Positions 13,701 through 26,456 of a stretch of 64,000 nt of DNA are shown in pieces. Position 1 is the stretch's first letter. Each line of letters opens with the position of its first letter. The position numbers and the translations under genes were made by a program. The stretch spans positions 49,791,101-49,855,100 of the forward strand of contig NC_092461.1 of assembly GCF_047495875.1 (NCBI RefSeq). Direction: 5' to 3'. Under the pieces are notes generated by a model, which saw only the letters and a list, made by a program, of their open reading frames with translations, searched no databases and had not been told where the DNA came from. Source of the stretch: Pithys albifrons albifrons (taxonomy: Eukaryota > Chordata > Aves > Passeriformes > Thamnophilidae).

Positions 13701-14714
13701 GTAGACAAGAAGATGGCAACAATCCTCACCTTTCACCTGAAACCTTTCTGCTTACCCTCCTACAGTGAAAAATTTTCACCTTCCACTGGCTTTGCTATGA
13801 CCCTGGTCCAGGGAGACCTCAGCTGTTTAACCAACAAAATCAAGCAAAGCAGAAACTGAAATGGAGGACTGTGACTAATTAAGATGTTATCTTGTGAACA
13901 CATTCAGATGAAAGATCCTGAGAAGAGAATACAAAAATTCTAAGTAGCTGTAAAGTGGTTCTTTTCACCAACCTTAAAGCAGAGTACCATGTAATAACTC
14001 TCAGCTGTGCATATTTGATCCCCATCTATCATCAGCTCATGCATTATTTAGATCCTTATTACTGGCAGTGGAGTTGGGCAGAAATTATGGGAATATCTGT
14101 TGCATCTGATGAGAGACAAGCATTTTGCAGAGCTCACACTTGTTGCTGAGCTCGGCCCAGAAAGGCAGGGGTGGAGGAGGTGGGAAAGCAGCTGAGCTTG
14201 GAGAAACTGGAACTCTTTAGAAATCAGATAAAAGAGAAAAGGAAGCATGTTTTGGAGTGTGAGCGAGCACTCCATGGATTGAAGAAAGAAAGAAAACTTG
14301 CTTACTTTGTCTCTATCCAGAGCTGCATCAAAGAGCAGTTCAAGACACACAGAGGCACCAGTGGCAAGAATTAGCAATGCATGAAGCAACAGCATGTTCT
14401 TAGAGAGTAAGCTGAAATCTTTGTTAGTACTGTTCTTTGACTGACACTCGAAGGCCTATGAAAAAGGTAAGAGGTCAGGTGTGTTTCTCATCCACTAACC
14501 CATCTGGGATGCTGCTCCTTGCCTTGGAGATGTCTGATAGACACAAAGGGCCTTGACATGCCCCTAAAAGAGGTGGTGAGGCACACCACACCCTGTGGTG
14601 ATCAGGCAGCCTCCTGCCATCAGGAGTTCTGGGACTGCTGTCACGTAGCCTGGTTGTGGAGGAGAGTGGTGACAGCTTTTGTATGGATGACTGGCGATGA
14701 GGAAATGGATGGAC
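10738..14714. other. Single-copy sequence between the two young CR1 copies
   Basis: No gene, RNA or repeat is recognised. Minus-strand ORFs at 11,489-11,863 and 14,048-14,395 are open for over 110 codons but have no motif and overlap plus-strand ORFs, so I treat them as chance. The flanks of copies A and B show no similarity to each other, which argues against a segmental duplication carrying both copies. Confidence 0.45.
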
Positions 14715-17140
14715 AGATTTCTGCTGGGAGCTTCATACTGCAGAGAAGAGGCAGTCAAGGAGGTTCCTGGAGTGTATAGAGGACAATTTCCTTCATCAAC
14801 TGGTAAATGAGCCTACCAGGGGTAAGGCCCCGCTAGACCTACTGTTTACAAACAGAGAGGGGCTGGTAGATGATGTAGTGGTTGGAGGCCGCCTGGGGCA
14901 TAGTGACCATGAAATAATAGTATTTTCAGTCCTCAGGGATGTAAGGAGAGCCACCATTAAAACCTCTACCTTGGACTTCCGGAGAGCAGATTTTGGCCTA
15001 TTCAAAAAACTGATTCAGAGCATACCCTGGGAAACAACCCTTAAAGGCAAGGGGGTCCAGGAGGAATGGACATGTTTTAAGAAGGAAATTTTGAGTGCAC
15101 AGCAACAGGCTATACCAGTGTGCTGAAAGGCCAGCCGGAGGGGAAGACGGCCAGCTTGGTTAAATAGGAAGATTCTGAAAGAAATCAGGGATAAAAAGAA
15201 AGTTTACAGACTATGGAAAAAAGGGCTAGCTACTTACAAAGAATTTACAGATAGAGCAAGGTCATGCAGGAAACAAATTAGGGAAAGAAAAATGGAATTT
15301 GAAGTAAATTTGGCTATTTCAGTTAGGGATAACAAGAAGTCATTTTATAAATACATTAATAACAAAAGGAGGGGCAAGGAAAACCTCCATTCTCTGTTGG
15401 ACTTGGAGGGAAATATAGTTAAGGAAGATAAGGAGAAAGCTGAGGTACTTAACACCTACTTTGCCTCAGTTTTCACCAGTAAGACAGGTGGCCCTCAAGA
15501 CAACTGGCCTCTGGAGCTGGTGGACAGGGAGAGGGAGCTGAATAGCCCTCCTGTTTTCCATGAGGAAATAGTTACTGACTTACTGAGCCAGCTGGATTCT
15601 AACAAGTCTATGGGACCAGATGGGATCCATCCCAGGGTGATGAGGGAGCTGGCAGAAGAGCTTGCCAAACCACTCTCCATCATCTTCCAACAGTCCTGGC
15701 TCTCTGGGGAGGTCCCAGATGATTGGAGGTTGGCCAGTGTCACCCCAATCCACAAAAAGGGCTGCAAGCAGGACCCTGGCAACTACAGGCCTGTCAGCCT
15801 GACCTCCGTGCCTGGCAGGGTTATGGAGCAGTTCATCCTGAGTGCAATCACACAGCACCTTCAGGGTGGACAAGGGATTAGACCCAGCCAGCATGGGTTT
15901 AGGAGGGGCAGGTCCTGTCTGACCAACCTGATCTCTTTTTACGATCAGGTGACCCACCTGGTGGATGAGGGGAAGGCTGTGGATGTGGTCTATCTGGACT
16001 TCAGCAAGGCCTTTGACACTGTCTCCCATAATATACTCCTGGAAAAGCTGGTAGCCCATGGCCTGGACAAGTGTACCCTCTCCTGGATTAGGAGCTGGCT
16101 GTAGGGTCGGGCCCAGAGAGTGCTGGTGAACGGAGCTGCATCCAGCTGGCGGCCGGTCACTAGTGGTGTTCCCCAGGGGTCTGTATTGGGTCCAGTCCTG
16201 TTTAACATCTTTATTGATGATTTAGATGAGGGGATTGAGTCCATCATCAGCAAATTTGCTGATGACACCAAGCTGGGAGGGAGTGTCGATCTGCTGGAAG
16301 GCAGGAGGGCTCTGCAGAGGGATCTGGATAGACTTGAGAGATGGGCTGATTCCAGTGGGATGAAGTTCAACAAGGCCAAGTGCCTGGTCCTGCACTTTGG
16401 CCACAACAACCCCCTGCAGCGCTACAGGCTGGGCACAGAGTGGCTGGAGAGCAGACAGGCAGAAAGGGACCTTGCAGTACAATTGACAGGAAGCTCAACA
16501 TGAGTCAACAGTGTGCCCAGGTGGCCAAGAAGGCCAATGGGATCCTGTCCTGTATCAAAAATAGCGTGGCCAGCAGGACCAGGGAAGTGATCCTTCCCCT
16601 GTACCCTGCACTGGTGAGGCCACATCTTGAGTACTGTGTTCAGTTCTGGGCCCCTCAGTTCAGAAAGGATATTGAGGTGCTGGAGCGAGTCCAGAGAAGA
16701 GCAACAAGGCTGGTGAAGGGACTGGAGCACAAGCCCTATGGGGAGAGGCTGAGGGAGCTGGGGGTGTTTAGCCTGGAGAAGAGGAGGCTCAGAGGTGACC
16801 TCAGCACTGTCTAGAACTATCTGAAGGGAAGTTCTAGCCAGGTGGGGGTTGGTCTCTTCTCCCAGGCACTCAGCAATAGGACAAGGGGGCACGGGCTCAA
16901 GCTCTGCCAGGGGAAATTTAAGTTGGAGATCAGAAAAAAATTCTTTCCAGAGAGAGTAATCAGGCATTGAAATGGGCTGCCCAGAGAGGTGGTGGATTCA
17001 CCATCCCTAGAGATTTTTAAATGCAGATTGGATGTGGCGCTGAGTGCCATGATCTAGTAAATGGACTAGAGTTGGACCAAGGGTTGGACTCAATGATTTT
17101 GGAGGTCTTTTCCAACCCAATCGATTCTATGATTCTATGA
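14715..17140 (+). mobile_element. Young 5'-truncated CR1 LINE, copy B (longest copy)
   Basis: The longest CR1 in the window, about 2.4 kb. It begins inside the endonuclease domain of ORF2: translated similarity starts near 14,715 and is clear from 14,750 onward. It runs through the reverse transcriptase domain to the 3' UTR and ends with two TTCTATGA-type repeats at 17,123-17,140. It matches copy A at about 98% over the shared 1.76 kb. The two lie 4 kb apart in the same orientation. Confidence 0.95.
14750..17053 (+). pseudogene. CR1 ORF2 endonuclease/reverse transcriptase remnant (copy B)
   Basis: ORF2 of CR1 encodes an APE-like endonuclease followed by a reverse transcriptase. The C-terminal end of the endonuclease is readable here, with the catalytic SDHE motif at 14,902-14,913. 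A linker follows (WLNRKI, then the KSFYKYINNKR block near 15,335-15,373), then the RT domain with [13 protein letters not shown] near 15,991-16,029 and FADD at 16,255-16,266. Lesions are a TGA at 15,124-15,126 (probably a CpG-decay change of CGA), a TAG at 16,102-16,104 in the RT domain, a 2-nt deletion at about 16,480 shared with copy A, and a TAG at 16,812-16,814 shared with all younger copies. Apart from these lesions the frame is open, so the insertion is recent. Confidence 0.93.
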
Positions 17141-20100
17141 CACCACCAATTACACTCTGCAGAGCACTCAACACCTGATGGCAGCTGAAATCTTTGCCTC
17201 CTTTCCAGTGAGGTCAAGAACAGGTCCATGAAAAGCTGTGTTTCCTGTATCTGAAAACCATTTTGCCTCTTTTAGTGCTGTCCCACAGGCACCCTAGAAC
17301 AGATTACTTCTGCTGTCTTTAAACAACCACTCCAAAGTCATTGCTGGACGGCAGGGACAACTTTCCCAGACAGGCTGCTGGGCAGAATGGCTTGGCTCTA
17401 CAAATGCCTCATGATCATCAACAGAAGTATATTCTAGGACCACATCCAGCTGCAGGCAGAAAGAGACAGGAAGCTAGAACACAACATCCCAGAGACCATC
17501 TGCTCCAAAAACTGGAATCCAATCCCAAAGCAGCAGCCCTTCAGCCAGTAATATGACTAAATCCAGGTCAGCTGAAGCCAAACTCTCCATTTGAATGAGC
17601 AGATCTCCAACTCCAACTTCTCTGATGCACGCAGTAGCACCAGGCTGGATCATCATACACTAGAAGAAATTAGCCTTTTTCCTGCCCTGAACCCCAAGTC
17701 AGAGCCAACTTTTCAATTGTCTGATCCATCTGGGTCATAAAACAGAAGAACCACATTGCAAAATCTCTCTGTGCTGGGCTGGCTGCAGAGGAGGAACGTG
17801 AAGAAGGAGTCAGCAGCACAGGGCTCACATTAGGTCAAGTTCCTGTATACATGGAAGGTTCAAACTCAAGCATGCTACCAGCTGTAGCTAACCAAGGCAA
17901 CCAAGGCTCAAGGACAACCAAAACCTCTGTGGATGAAGGTCACAGGAGAAAAAAATAAGTCTAGAGCTGTATGAAAGGACACAGCCTATCTGGAGGATCT
18001 CTGAGCAGTGGCTCCCAGGGGAGACATAGATGCCAGTGTGCATAATTGCCAAGAGGTTTAAAGGGAAACCCCACAGCACAGCATGACTCTTGATGTTGTC
18101 CAGATCAAAGCAGCTTTGTGGTTTAGCAAATCTTTCATCAGAGGGAGGGAAAAAATTAATGGGAGCCTCTTCCAGGACAGCCTAGCAGTAGATAAGGGAT
18201 AACCTGCTTGGTACAGACACCTTGTGTGAGATTTGTATAACTCTCACAGACATTCTGGAAAGTTGCCTTTGGACTTGCGAAAAAAGGGTACAGCATGCCT
18301 CAGACCAAAGGCAAGCTCATGTGCATGGGCTAGGTCTATAGGCTGCACCACACTGCAGCCAGTTCAGCCTGCTCCCCCCTTCCAGGAAACCTGTACAATT
18401 TTGCCTGGTCTTGTTTCTTCTCTAGTGTCTTGTGGTGATTTAGGAAAATGTAAGGAGACATAGCCTCAGCTTCACAGAAGCTTCTCTTGCACAGGAGAGG
18501 TACAGAGAAACTTCTTGTATTCCAGGCCGCCCTCCCTCCCTCCCCAGGTTCTTCTGTGCAGGGGTAAAGTACAGATGCTCCTCAGTATTTGCTGCTTGGA
18601 GACAATCCTGCACTTGAGACCTTTATCTAACTCACCTGATTTGCCCTGATTGGCATGTTACTGATGTAAGAGGTAGGACAAGCCTGGTGTGAGGGAATAT
18701 GTTTGTTGGCACATTCCATCCATGCAGTTGTCCACAGATGCCTAACATGACCCAGGAAGGCAGCCATGAGGCTGGGCAGCTCAGGCCTCCTCTGTAATTG
18801 CCTGCCCAACAAGTTGCAGTCCTATGAGAGCTACAGACATTAAGAGTACTGCCCCAGTAGGAAGTCAAGCAGCAGGAGAGACCTCCGTGACATGATTTTA
18901 ATTCAAATCATCCCAAGAACCACATGTGTTATGAGAATCACAGTTCATGGGCTGAATTCCAAAGGCCTTGCTCAGCATTTTTTGTGGAACTGAGAAGTGT
19001 TTGAGGAAGCTATGCAGAAGCCTTACCTAACTAAACACTTTGAGACCAGAAGTCCCGCTTTCCCTCAGCGGGTATCTAGCACCACAAAAGCCTGTCTTAC
19101 TTTTCAAAGCACAGAAAAGGGACTCTCTGTCCTGAGAAACTGACAGTATAGGAGATGTGCAGTCATTTAGTCTTGTAGTGGATTAGTCTCCATTAAACTT
19201 TAGGTGTCTCAGTTTTTGCAATATTTGAAACAAACAAAATTAATTTCGGTGCATTGTGGATTCCTTTAGAAACCCAAGGTAAGAGACCACTCTTGCATGT
19301 TCACTGGTAAGACTTGACAGAAGCAATGGCTGGGCAGCTTTGGAGGAGTTTCATACTCTGCAGTTCATAATTGTGACGGCATAATGTTCATAATGTGACA
19401 GCAGGCGCTGACCGGGAGTGCATTTGACTCCTTGCATTAAGCACTACACAGTGTAGTACTGTGGATGTTCTGGTAATGTCTGCTGAACCCAGTGAAGGCA
19501 AGGGGTCCTGTGGCACTTGGTGCAGACACTCAGCCTATAATAGGCTCCCCCATTGTTTCTTACAGAACTTGTCAAAAGGTCACAAAGAAAGATGTCTCTC
19601 CTCTTTGGTATTTATCATTAGGGCTGAGGCTCCTTCAAGGACTTCCTGTTCTCCCATCCCTGACAGACTGAGGTCAAATGAGAACACAGATCTCACTGAT
19701 AAGGTTGTCAAAATATGCCAAGTGAATGTTGCATATGATTAATAAGGAAGATAATAGTGATGTGAAAGCTCACAGGGAGGAGACTGCTGAATTGAGACTG
19801 TTAAAGGAGGCAGGAGAGGGAGATTAAAATGAAGAGGTTTACACTGCACAGCAAAAGTAAAATCTGGGTGCTAGGGTGGGAAACTTTACTATGAGCACAC
19901 TATATGATGCTAGTCACTACAGGAGAGTTTGGAACATCTGCACTCTCTTTTGACATCCAAATGGTTTTGGAATAACTTCCAGAGACACTGTGATTTCACT
20001 GCATTAACGTGTTGCATTGCCTTCCCTGGTATGCCGATTTTCAGCCTGGACATCTATCTAGCTGAACTGTCTCTGGGTGGCAGTGCGATGTGTCCTTAAA

Positions 20101-20879
20101 GAAACTAGTTCTTTAACACTGTGCAGCAGACCAAGAATACAGCAAGGAGAGGAAATGCCCATGCATGCACCATTATTGGCAGGATCACAAGGACAACTAC
20201 AAGGGCCACAACTTCCCTTTATTAGCATCAGCTGCTGTGACAAACATGCTCCCGGTGACCCAGGAATGGCCATACAGCTCCAGCCACTCAGATTACAGTT
20301 GTTTCCAGCCCTACACATTTGCACAAAAAAAGGCTGGAGGCTAAGGTGAAGGAGAAGGGGAAAGGCTGGGCAGAGTACTGCACTGCTCTAGCAATGAGAG
20401 TCAGTGAAAGCCAGGAAAGATTTTACAATGATCTCTCAGCCACCCCAAAGCACCCCTCAGCAGAACCAAGAGGTGATGAACTAGGATGTACCTCCTGTAC
20501 TTCAGAAGAAAGCAAAGCACAGGGAAGACCTCTTCCTTTCCTGGCTCATGGGGCTTTGCTTACACTGTATCCAAGGCAGTGACCCCACATGAAGCTTCAG
20601 GCACAGGCCCCTTCACCCCAGCCTCTGCCTCATTTACTGCGTGGTGTTCCTGTTTGTTAGTGGGCGAAAGCTGGAGTGGGCAGACCCTGGCAGCTCAGAC
20701 CGGCGCACCCTTAGCCCTTTGGATACTGTGGCCATCCACAGGTATGCCCCGCCCCAGGGCACTCACTGGGCATGCTCTGCCTTTCGCTTCCCAGCTACAC
20801 CAGTGCCCTCCTCATCCCCAGCACAACTGTGGGGCTCACTGAGCCAGAGCTCCCACCTTGGCTGAGCTGGAGGAAAAGC
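17141..20879. other. Apparently intergenic sequence, no supported gene
   Basis: No family is recognised. A moderately GC-rich stretch at about 20,570-20,880 contains overlapping short ORFs on both strands; it may include the degraded start of the LTR that follows. There is no clear splice or promoter structure. Confidence 0.4.
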
Positions 20880-21154
20880 AGCAGAGAAAGCAAATGCTCT
20901 GCACCCGTGGGAGGGTTGCTGGATCAGCGGGGGGGGAGCAATTGCATTGTGCATCTCTTGTTTTCCCTTTTAATTATCATTATTATAATTTACCATTATT
21001 ACTGTATTTTACTTTATTTTTAATTGTTAAACTGTTCTCATCTCAACCTAAAAGTTTTACTTTCATTCTCCTCCCCATTCCACTGGGTTTGGGGAGGGGG
21101 ATGTTGAGTTAGCAGCTGCATAGTACTTAATTTCCAGCTAGGCTTAAACCACTA
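20880..21154 (+). mobile_element. Endogenous retrovirus LTR fragment (3' part), plus strand
   Basis: The block resembles the 3' part of common avian ERV LTRs. It has 'attgtgcatctcttgttttc' near 20,946-20,965, an ATT-rich stretch, 'ttaaactgttctcatctcaa' near 21,027-21,046, then C-rich and G-rich segments, and an end resembling 'ggcttaaaccac' at 21,141-21,152. No internal viral genes lie next to it, so it is a decayed solo LTR or a fragment of one. The 5' boundary is uncertain and I could not find target-site duplications. Confidence 0.6.
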
Positions 21155-24100
21155 AAGTCCTTTTAGGTTATTCACACGCTATTTCAATGTAAACTGTCAG
21201 TGTACCAACTAGTACTGACACACAACCCTGGAACAAACACATGCAGCTGTAACCTACACACAATAAAAACTCCAGACAAGCCTAAGGTGATGGTGGGAGC
21301 TGGGATCATGGCAAGGGAGCAAGTTTCTGGCCACCAACAGCAGAAATTTGGGTTAATCTTTTATATCAATAAAACTTCCATTTAAAACTCCTCTTTCAGC
21401 TTTCTGCCTTCATACTTTACACCAGACATGCTTTACTTCCTGGTAACTTATTGCCAGTGAATCAGATGAAATAACCATTTTTCTTGCACTGTCACACAAA
21501 ACCCTGTTCTGGAATGACCACGTGTGGAATTTTCCAGGTGGTTGTGATAAGTAGCCCATGTGAACAGAAAAATAAACAGAATGGCTTTCAGATCCTACTC
21601 AAATTGTCCCAGATTGTTTCCGCAACACCTGTACAGGTGCTGCACCAAACCCTCTGGCTGCCTCCAAGTGAAACAGGGCCTTCGATGCTGTCAAGACAAC
21701 CAGATGCTGAGCAGAGAATTTAGAATGTGTCAGCAAACAATACTGGAGTTGTTGGGCTATTTAGAGGTGTCTCAAGCAGCTCCAGCCAGCTAAAGTACAT
21801 AAGAGAGAATAGCAATTAATTCATGGCAGTCCACACCATTGATCTAACACACACAAACTGGAAAAGCAGATGACTAAATGTCATGCTCCTGGCTTGTTCC
21901 TGAAACCCAGGTAACAGACTTCCAGTTGCCTACCAGACATGTCAGAAAAAAATGTGTAGTGAAGTACTGCAGTGGCTGTGGAGTCAGATAGCTCCAATAG
22001 GAGGGGTTGTTTTCTCTTATCCATAGACAAGTGAAATGAAATACTTCACATCCATGAAAGTGTAGAAAAAAGTCCAGTTTCAAGTCAGTTGCTTCCCTCC
22101 TATTGTTTTCTTGAATATATTTTTATCTTCTCAATTAGCCAAATTAATTATAATTGGTGGTACATTATGTAAGCCCTTCTTACCTAAAATTAGATTTTCA
22201 GAGATTTCTGGGTCCACTCCCATTCTTCTTACAGCCAACAGGAGTTCTGTTGCTGGTCAGAACTAGCTCCAATGTTGTACACGGCAACCAACGTACAGGC
22301 AGCAGAAAGGTGAAGGCATGTACATGGGAAAACTGTGTACCTCCCTCCCCATGTCTGCTTTAGCAAAAGACATGAAAGGGTGTGTATAAGGATCAGTCCC
22401 ATGTCTGGGCTCAGCAGGGATGCTGTGCTTGCTGTATGAACCTAATCCCATCAGATGATGATGTGTTGGACAGATATATATGCCCCAGCTACAGAAAAAG
22501 GGCTGGGAGGGGCTCCTGGGATCATCACGCTGAACCCCTGCCCACCACAAACGCTGAATCTTAATTCCTGGTATGACTTTTCAGACAGGACAAGAGAGGA
22601 TATGTTCACCTTCCTGTGGCATCCCAGCCACATGACACGGCACATCACTGTGGCCAGGCTGTTCAGCCCTGATGTGTGTGTATGTGAGCTTATTTCTCAC
22701 TGTGCATCCACTTGTCGGAGTCCCTGAGGTTATCATGTGTCCCTGAAAAGCCTTTCAATGTCCTGGCAGTGTTGTTCCTCAGCATTAAGCTACGTAAGGG
22801 AAGAAGGCCACATACCTCATTGCTCCTGTAACCAGACCTGTTATTCTGGGTCTGCCCCTGACTCCTTCCAAAATCCTCAGTTTCCTATAGTGGACCCTCA
22901 GCTTCAAATCCTTCACAGCCTGCCCTTAAGATGACAAGGACTCATCTCCCTCATTTCCTCTTGCCATACATCTCAGCCTCTCAGTCCTTGTATCCCTGGC
23001 TGCTCACACAGTCACCCTGCAAGCTCCTTCCCCAGCAATCTTCCACACTTTCAGACTTCTGCCTTCCCTGTCACCCGGTGAACATTTGGCTGCAGCACCA
23101 GCTCTACAGCCCACAGGTGACCCAAAAGAGGCGAGAAGAGAGCAAGCACTATGACACTGATACCTATGCCTCCCCCTCTTTTCTTGTGCTGTCATATGGG
23201 ACTGAAAGGTACCAGAAAAGTGCAGGCATGGGGCATCATCCAAATACAGCTCACATCTCTTTTATGAATTACAAGTAGGAAAACTTATGGGATGGTTATG
23301 CATAGTTTCCATAAACAGCCTGGGTGACTTTCTTCAGCTGGTACCTCAGGTAGTCCTTCAAGGCTGGAGCTGAGGCAGCTCGCAGCAGTTTGGGGACTGC
23401 TGTGTGCGTGGGCATGAATTTAAAGGTCACAAGAAACACAGAAGCTCTTGCAGTCACGCACTACGGCTGGCTGTGCCACCTGAGCTGGGAACACCTCGCA
23501 CAGAGCACACAGCAGAGCCAAATAGCCTGTGGAAAAAACCCCAGCCCTAAGGCTTGAAAGGAGACAAATTTCCTACAAACTATACTTTTCTTGCAATACT
23601 AATTGTGCTCAAGAAATCCACCTCTTCTAGAAAAATTCACCTGACTTGATCCTTCTCTTGAAAAATGTTTCTGAGCCCAAAGTGAGTGCAAACAGATGCA
23701 TGTGTCAGAGCCTGTGAAAAGCTGGAGAATCTTTACAGGAAATGGCAACACTAAAGAAATACAGCCAAGACTGACTCTGAAACTTAAGTCCAAACTGAAC
23801 ACCAGGAATGGTGTCAAGGGGAAGGACTTTCATGAAATATCCAGATAGCTCCCATGTTGCACAGCTCACAGTGTCTCTGTTGCCTTCCCAAGGGCTGGCG
23901 CCTCCAATTCTCCCTGTCTGACTGTCAAAACCTCCGCTGCTGCTCCCAGGATGGAGCCGGCATTTTTGCTTTAGCATTCTATAGTGCAATGACAATGTAA
24001 TATTTAAGAGAAGTATGAAATTAAATGTGGTCTCAAACTAGGTCTCCTCATGAGTGGTGCACGAGGTGCATTATTCATTTTCATATTTAATTCATTCCAA

Positions 24101-24516
24101 AACTCCATTTGTGGATTTGGTGACGTGTGCTGACCTGAAGCAGCATAGAGTCAATGTTTCTCACCACAGAATGTGTGGGGACCCACAACACAGGATGGAG
24201 AGAGCTGGGAGAGCTCTCTTCTTCTTGGGTGTCTTGAACATAACTGCAGAGGCTCATGCCTGGACTCACATGGTTCACTGTCTTGGGACTGTGATCTGCA
24301 GTTAAAGGTGGCTTGGTGCTTTCTGGACTCCTTTTTCAGGACCTGTGAGTGTCAAACTCAGCTTCGGGAGCTGAGCTTTGAAATTATAAGTATTATTTGG
24401 TGATAGATATGCTGGAAAATTAAGTATATCTCAAATCATGTCCCCAAAGTTTTTTAATTTTTCACCTTAATCTACCTCAATTTTATCAAATCAAACTTAA
24501 CCTTACTTTAGTCTAG
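21155..24516. other. Apparently intergenic sequence, no supported gene
   Basis: No recognisable gene or repeat. ORFs of up to 115 codons (for example 22,931-23,278) lack motifs and are flanked by dense stops in neighbouring frames. Confidence 0.4.
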
Positions 24517-24521
24517 CTCAG

Positions 24522-25148
24522 TGTACTGGTTTAAAGGCAAACCAGCAGGGGAAATGAACTCACCACAAGAGAGATTATAAGTCAGAACTAAAATTTAATA
24601 ATAATATTACAATAACAACACTGACACAAAAGGGGAATTGCTTTCAACTCACAAAAACCCAGCAGTATAACCCAGTGTCCTGGGGCACAAACCCAAGGGG
24701 GTTTGTTTGCCCTTGTGCTGAGCCCCCTGTGGTTCCCCCAGTCCAGAGCAAAAGGAAATGAAAAACCTGTTGGTGCAGGCGAGGGCTGTGGTCTGGGTGA
24801 GAGCAGTGATCTCCTCCTGTCGAGGTCCTGCTGCTCCTCTGGATCCAACAAGAAGTTCCCGAGGTCTTCTTACCCACCACTTATGTACCCTCAGGGAGCA
24901 CCCAGTCCTTCCCCCTGGGCGGGGACTCACACAATGGGTGATTAACTCTGGGAGCCAGGGGGTATTGAACTGTTGATGGCCCATTAGCAGCTCCGCCCCC
25001 CTCAGGCTGGGTGTGAAGGTGATAATGACTCCCTGGGCAGCTGCTGCTAATGGTCCATTGTCCTTGGGGAATGAATAGAGGGGGTAGAATACACAGCTTT
25101 GATCACCCCCACACAGGGTTAGCTGGTCCCTCCTGGTCAACTAGGACA
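24522..25148 (-). mobile_element. Complete solo LTR of an endogenous retrovirus
   Basis: A 627-bp block with retroviral LTR termini (TG at 24,522, CA at 25,147-25,148) is flanked on both sides by CTCAG (24,517-24,521 and 25,149-25,153), a 5-bp target-site duplication. No gag, pol or env sequence is attached, so it is a solo LTR left by recombination between two LTRs. Orientation is inferred as minus: on that strand a TATA-like TACATAAG lies mid-element (about 24,887) and an ATTAAA poly(A)-type signal lies close to the far end (about 24,594). A 5-bp duplication is usual for ERVL-type and some other avian ERVs. Crisp termini and an intact duplication suggest a fairly young insertion. The 163-codon minus ORF crossing it is not a viral protein that I recognise. 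Confidence 0.85.
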
Positions 25149-25153
25149 CTCAG

Positions 25154-26247
25154 AAATGGACATCACTCCCACTGAAGGGTGGAAACAACCATTACTTTTC
25201 AGTAGCAGTGTTTGAACAGCATACAGCAAATAGGAATTCACATGTGGAACAGTCAGGGGAAAACCAATTTTGCCCATTGTTCAATAAGTTAGAACTGCAC
25301 TTTTCAAACACTGAATGAGACAATGAAAAAAGAAAAAGGAAAATATATGATCAGGTAATTACTATTATGCAAAGGGGACTGAATCAAAATGGCAAAGGCC
25401 TCCCTGGTCCTAGTCTTTCCTATCTCTGACTGGTTGACTTTGCAGCTTTAGTGTTCTTTGAACACAGACTCTGGATTATAAATTAATATTTGTGTAAGAG
25501 TCATTTATATTACAGGAATATCCTCATTTCCCCCTTAAGACAAGATGGAACAGTACAGGCATACTATCTGATCCACCAAGCTTACAGTCTAAGGAAACTA
25601 GTACAGGACGAGGGGAATAAAGGAGAGAATAAAAGGACCTTAAATGCATATGGTTGTGTGTATATATATATATACACACACACACCCATACACAAGACTG
25701 CATGTCTATATTTGTGTTACATATGTACTGATCTAAATACTCATAATTTTTAATATATGTACATGTATAGAGTATCTGCAGAACTATATATATATCGTTT
25801 TATATGTATATGTATGTCTGGAGTATTTAAGGAAGCACTGCCTTGTCCAGCTGCCTCATAACCTGCCTAACATGCAGTGGCCAGTTTTCCTGCTGGCGCC
25901 AGAGCATCAGCAAACTGTGAGAGGCATATCAATGACAAGGCCTTCCAGGTTTCTTCAGGGAGATGCTCTATGCATTAGTGAAGTGCAGTGACACTGCAAA
26001 AATATATGTGAAAGGAATGAGAACATTTTTGAAAGCTCCTAAGAAATTACCTTTCTAATTAGGTTTGGCTGAAAGAATCATTTTAATCAAAAATTATTTT
26101 TCAATTTCTTCTATTTACTTGTCTTTTTGTAGATATTGTCCATTTTGCTTACTCCATTTGAAGGAAGAAGAGCAAAACCTGATTTTTTCAGTTTCCAAAA
26201 TTATTTGTATGTGCATTGCATGAAAATTGAGACTTAATGTATGAGTT
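25154..26247. other. AT-rich spacer with simple repeats
   Basis: AT-rich sequence holding the TG/TA/CA microsatellite at 25,655-25,685 and further TA-rich runs at 25,742-25,825. No gene was seen. Confidence 0.5.
25655..25685. repeat. Self-complementary (TG)n(TA)n(CA)n microsatellite
   Basis: Alternating purine-pyrimidine run: three TG, about seven TA, then six CA dinucleotides. The order TG-TA-CA makes the tract almost perfectly palindromic, so it could extrude as a hairpin or cruciform. Confidence 0.9.
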
Positions 26248-26456
26248 TCAACATAGGAAAATACTTTTTCACTGTGAGGGTGACCGAGCACTGGCTCAGG
26301 CTGACCAGGGAGGTTGCAGAGTTCCCATCCCTGGAGGCACTCAAAGGCCATCTGGACACAGACCTGGGCAACCAGCACTAAGTGAGGCTGAGCAGGGGGC
26401 TTGGACCAGATGACCTCCAGACATCACTGCGAACCTCAGCCGCTGTATGATTCTAT
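26248..26456 (+). mobile_element. CR1 LINE 3'-end fragment
   Basis: It matches the CR1 3' end of a different subfamily from copies A and B: 'ctttttcactgtgagggtga' at 26,264-26,283, 'cccatccctggaggcactca' near 26,323-26,342, 'ttggaccagatgacctccag' at 26,401-26,420, and an end in 'atgattctat'. It is 5'-truncated to about 210 bp and moderately diverged. Confidence 0.9.

Noticed and set aside
24649..25140. 163-codon minus-strand ORF inside the solo LTR
   Set aside because: It lies wholly within LTR sequence, contains no retroviral protein motif and has no attached internal viral region.
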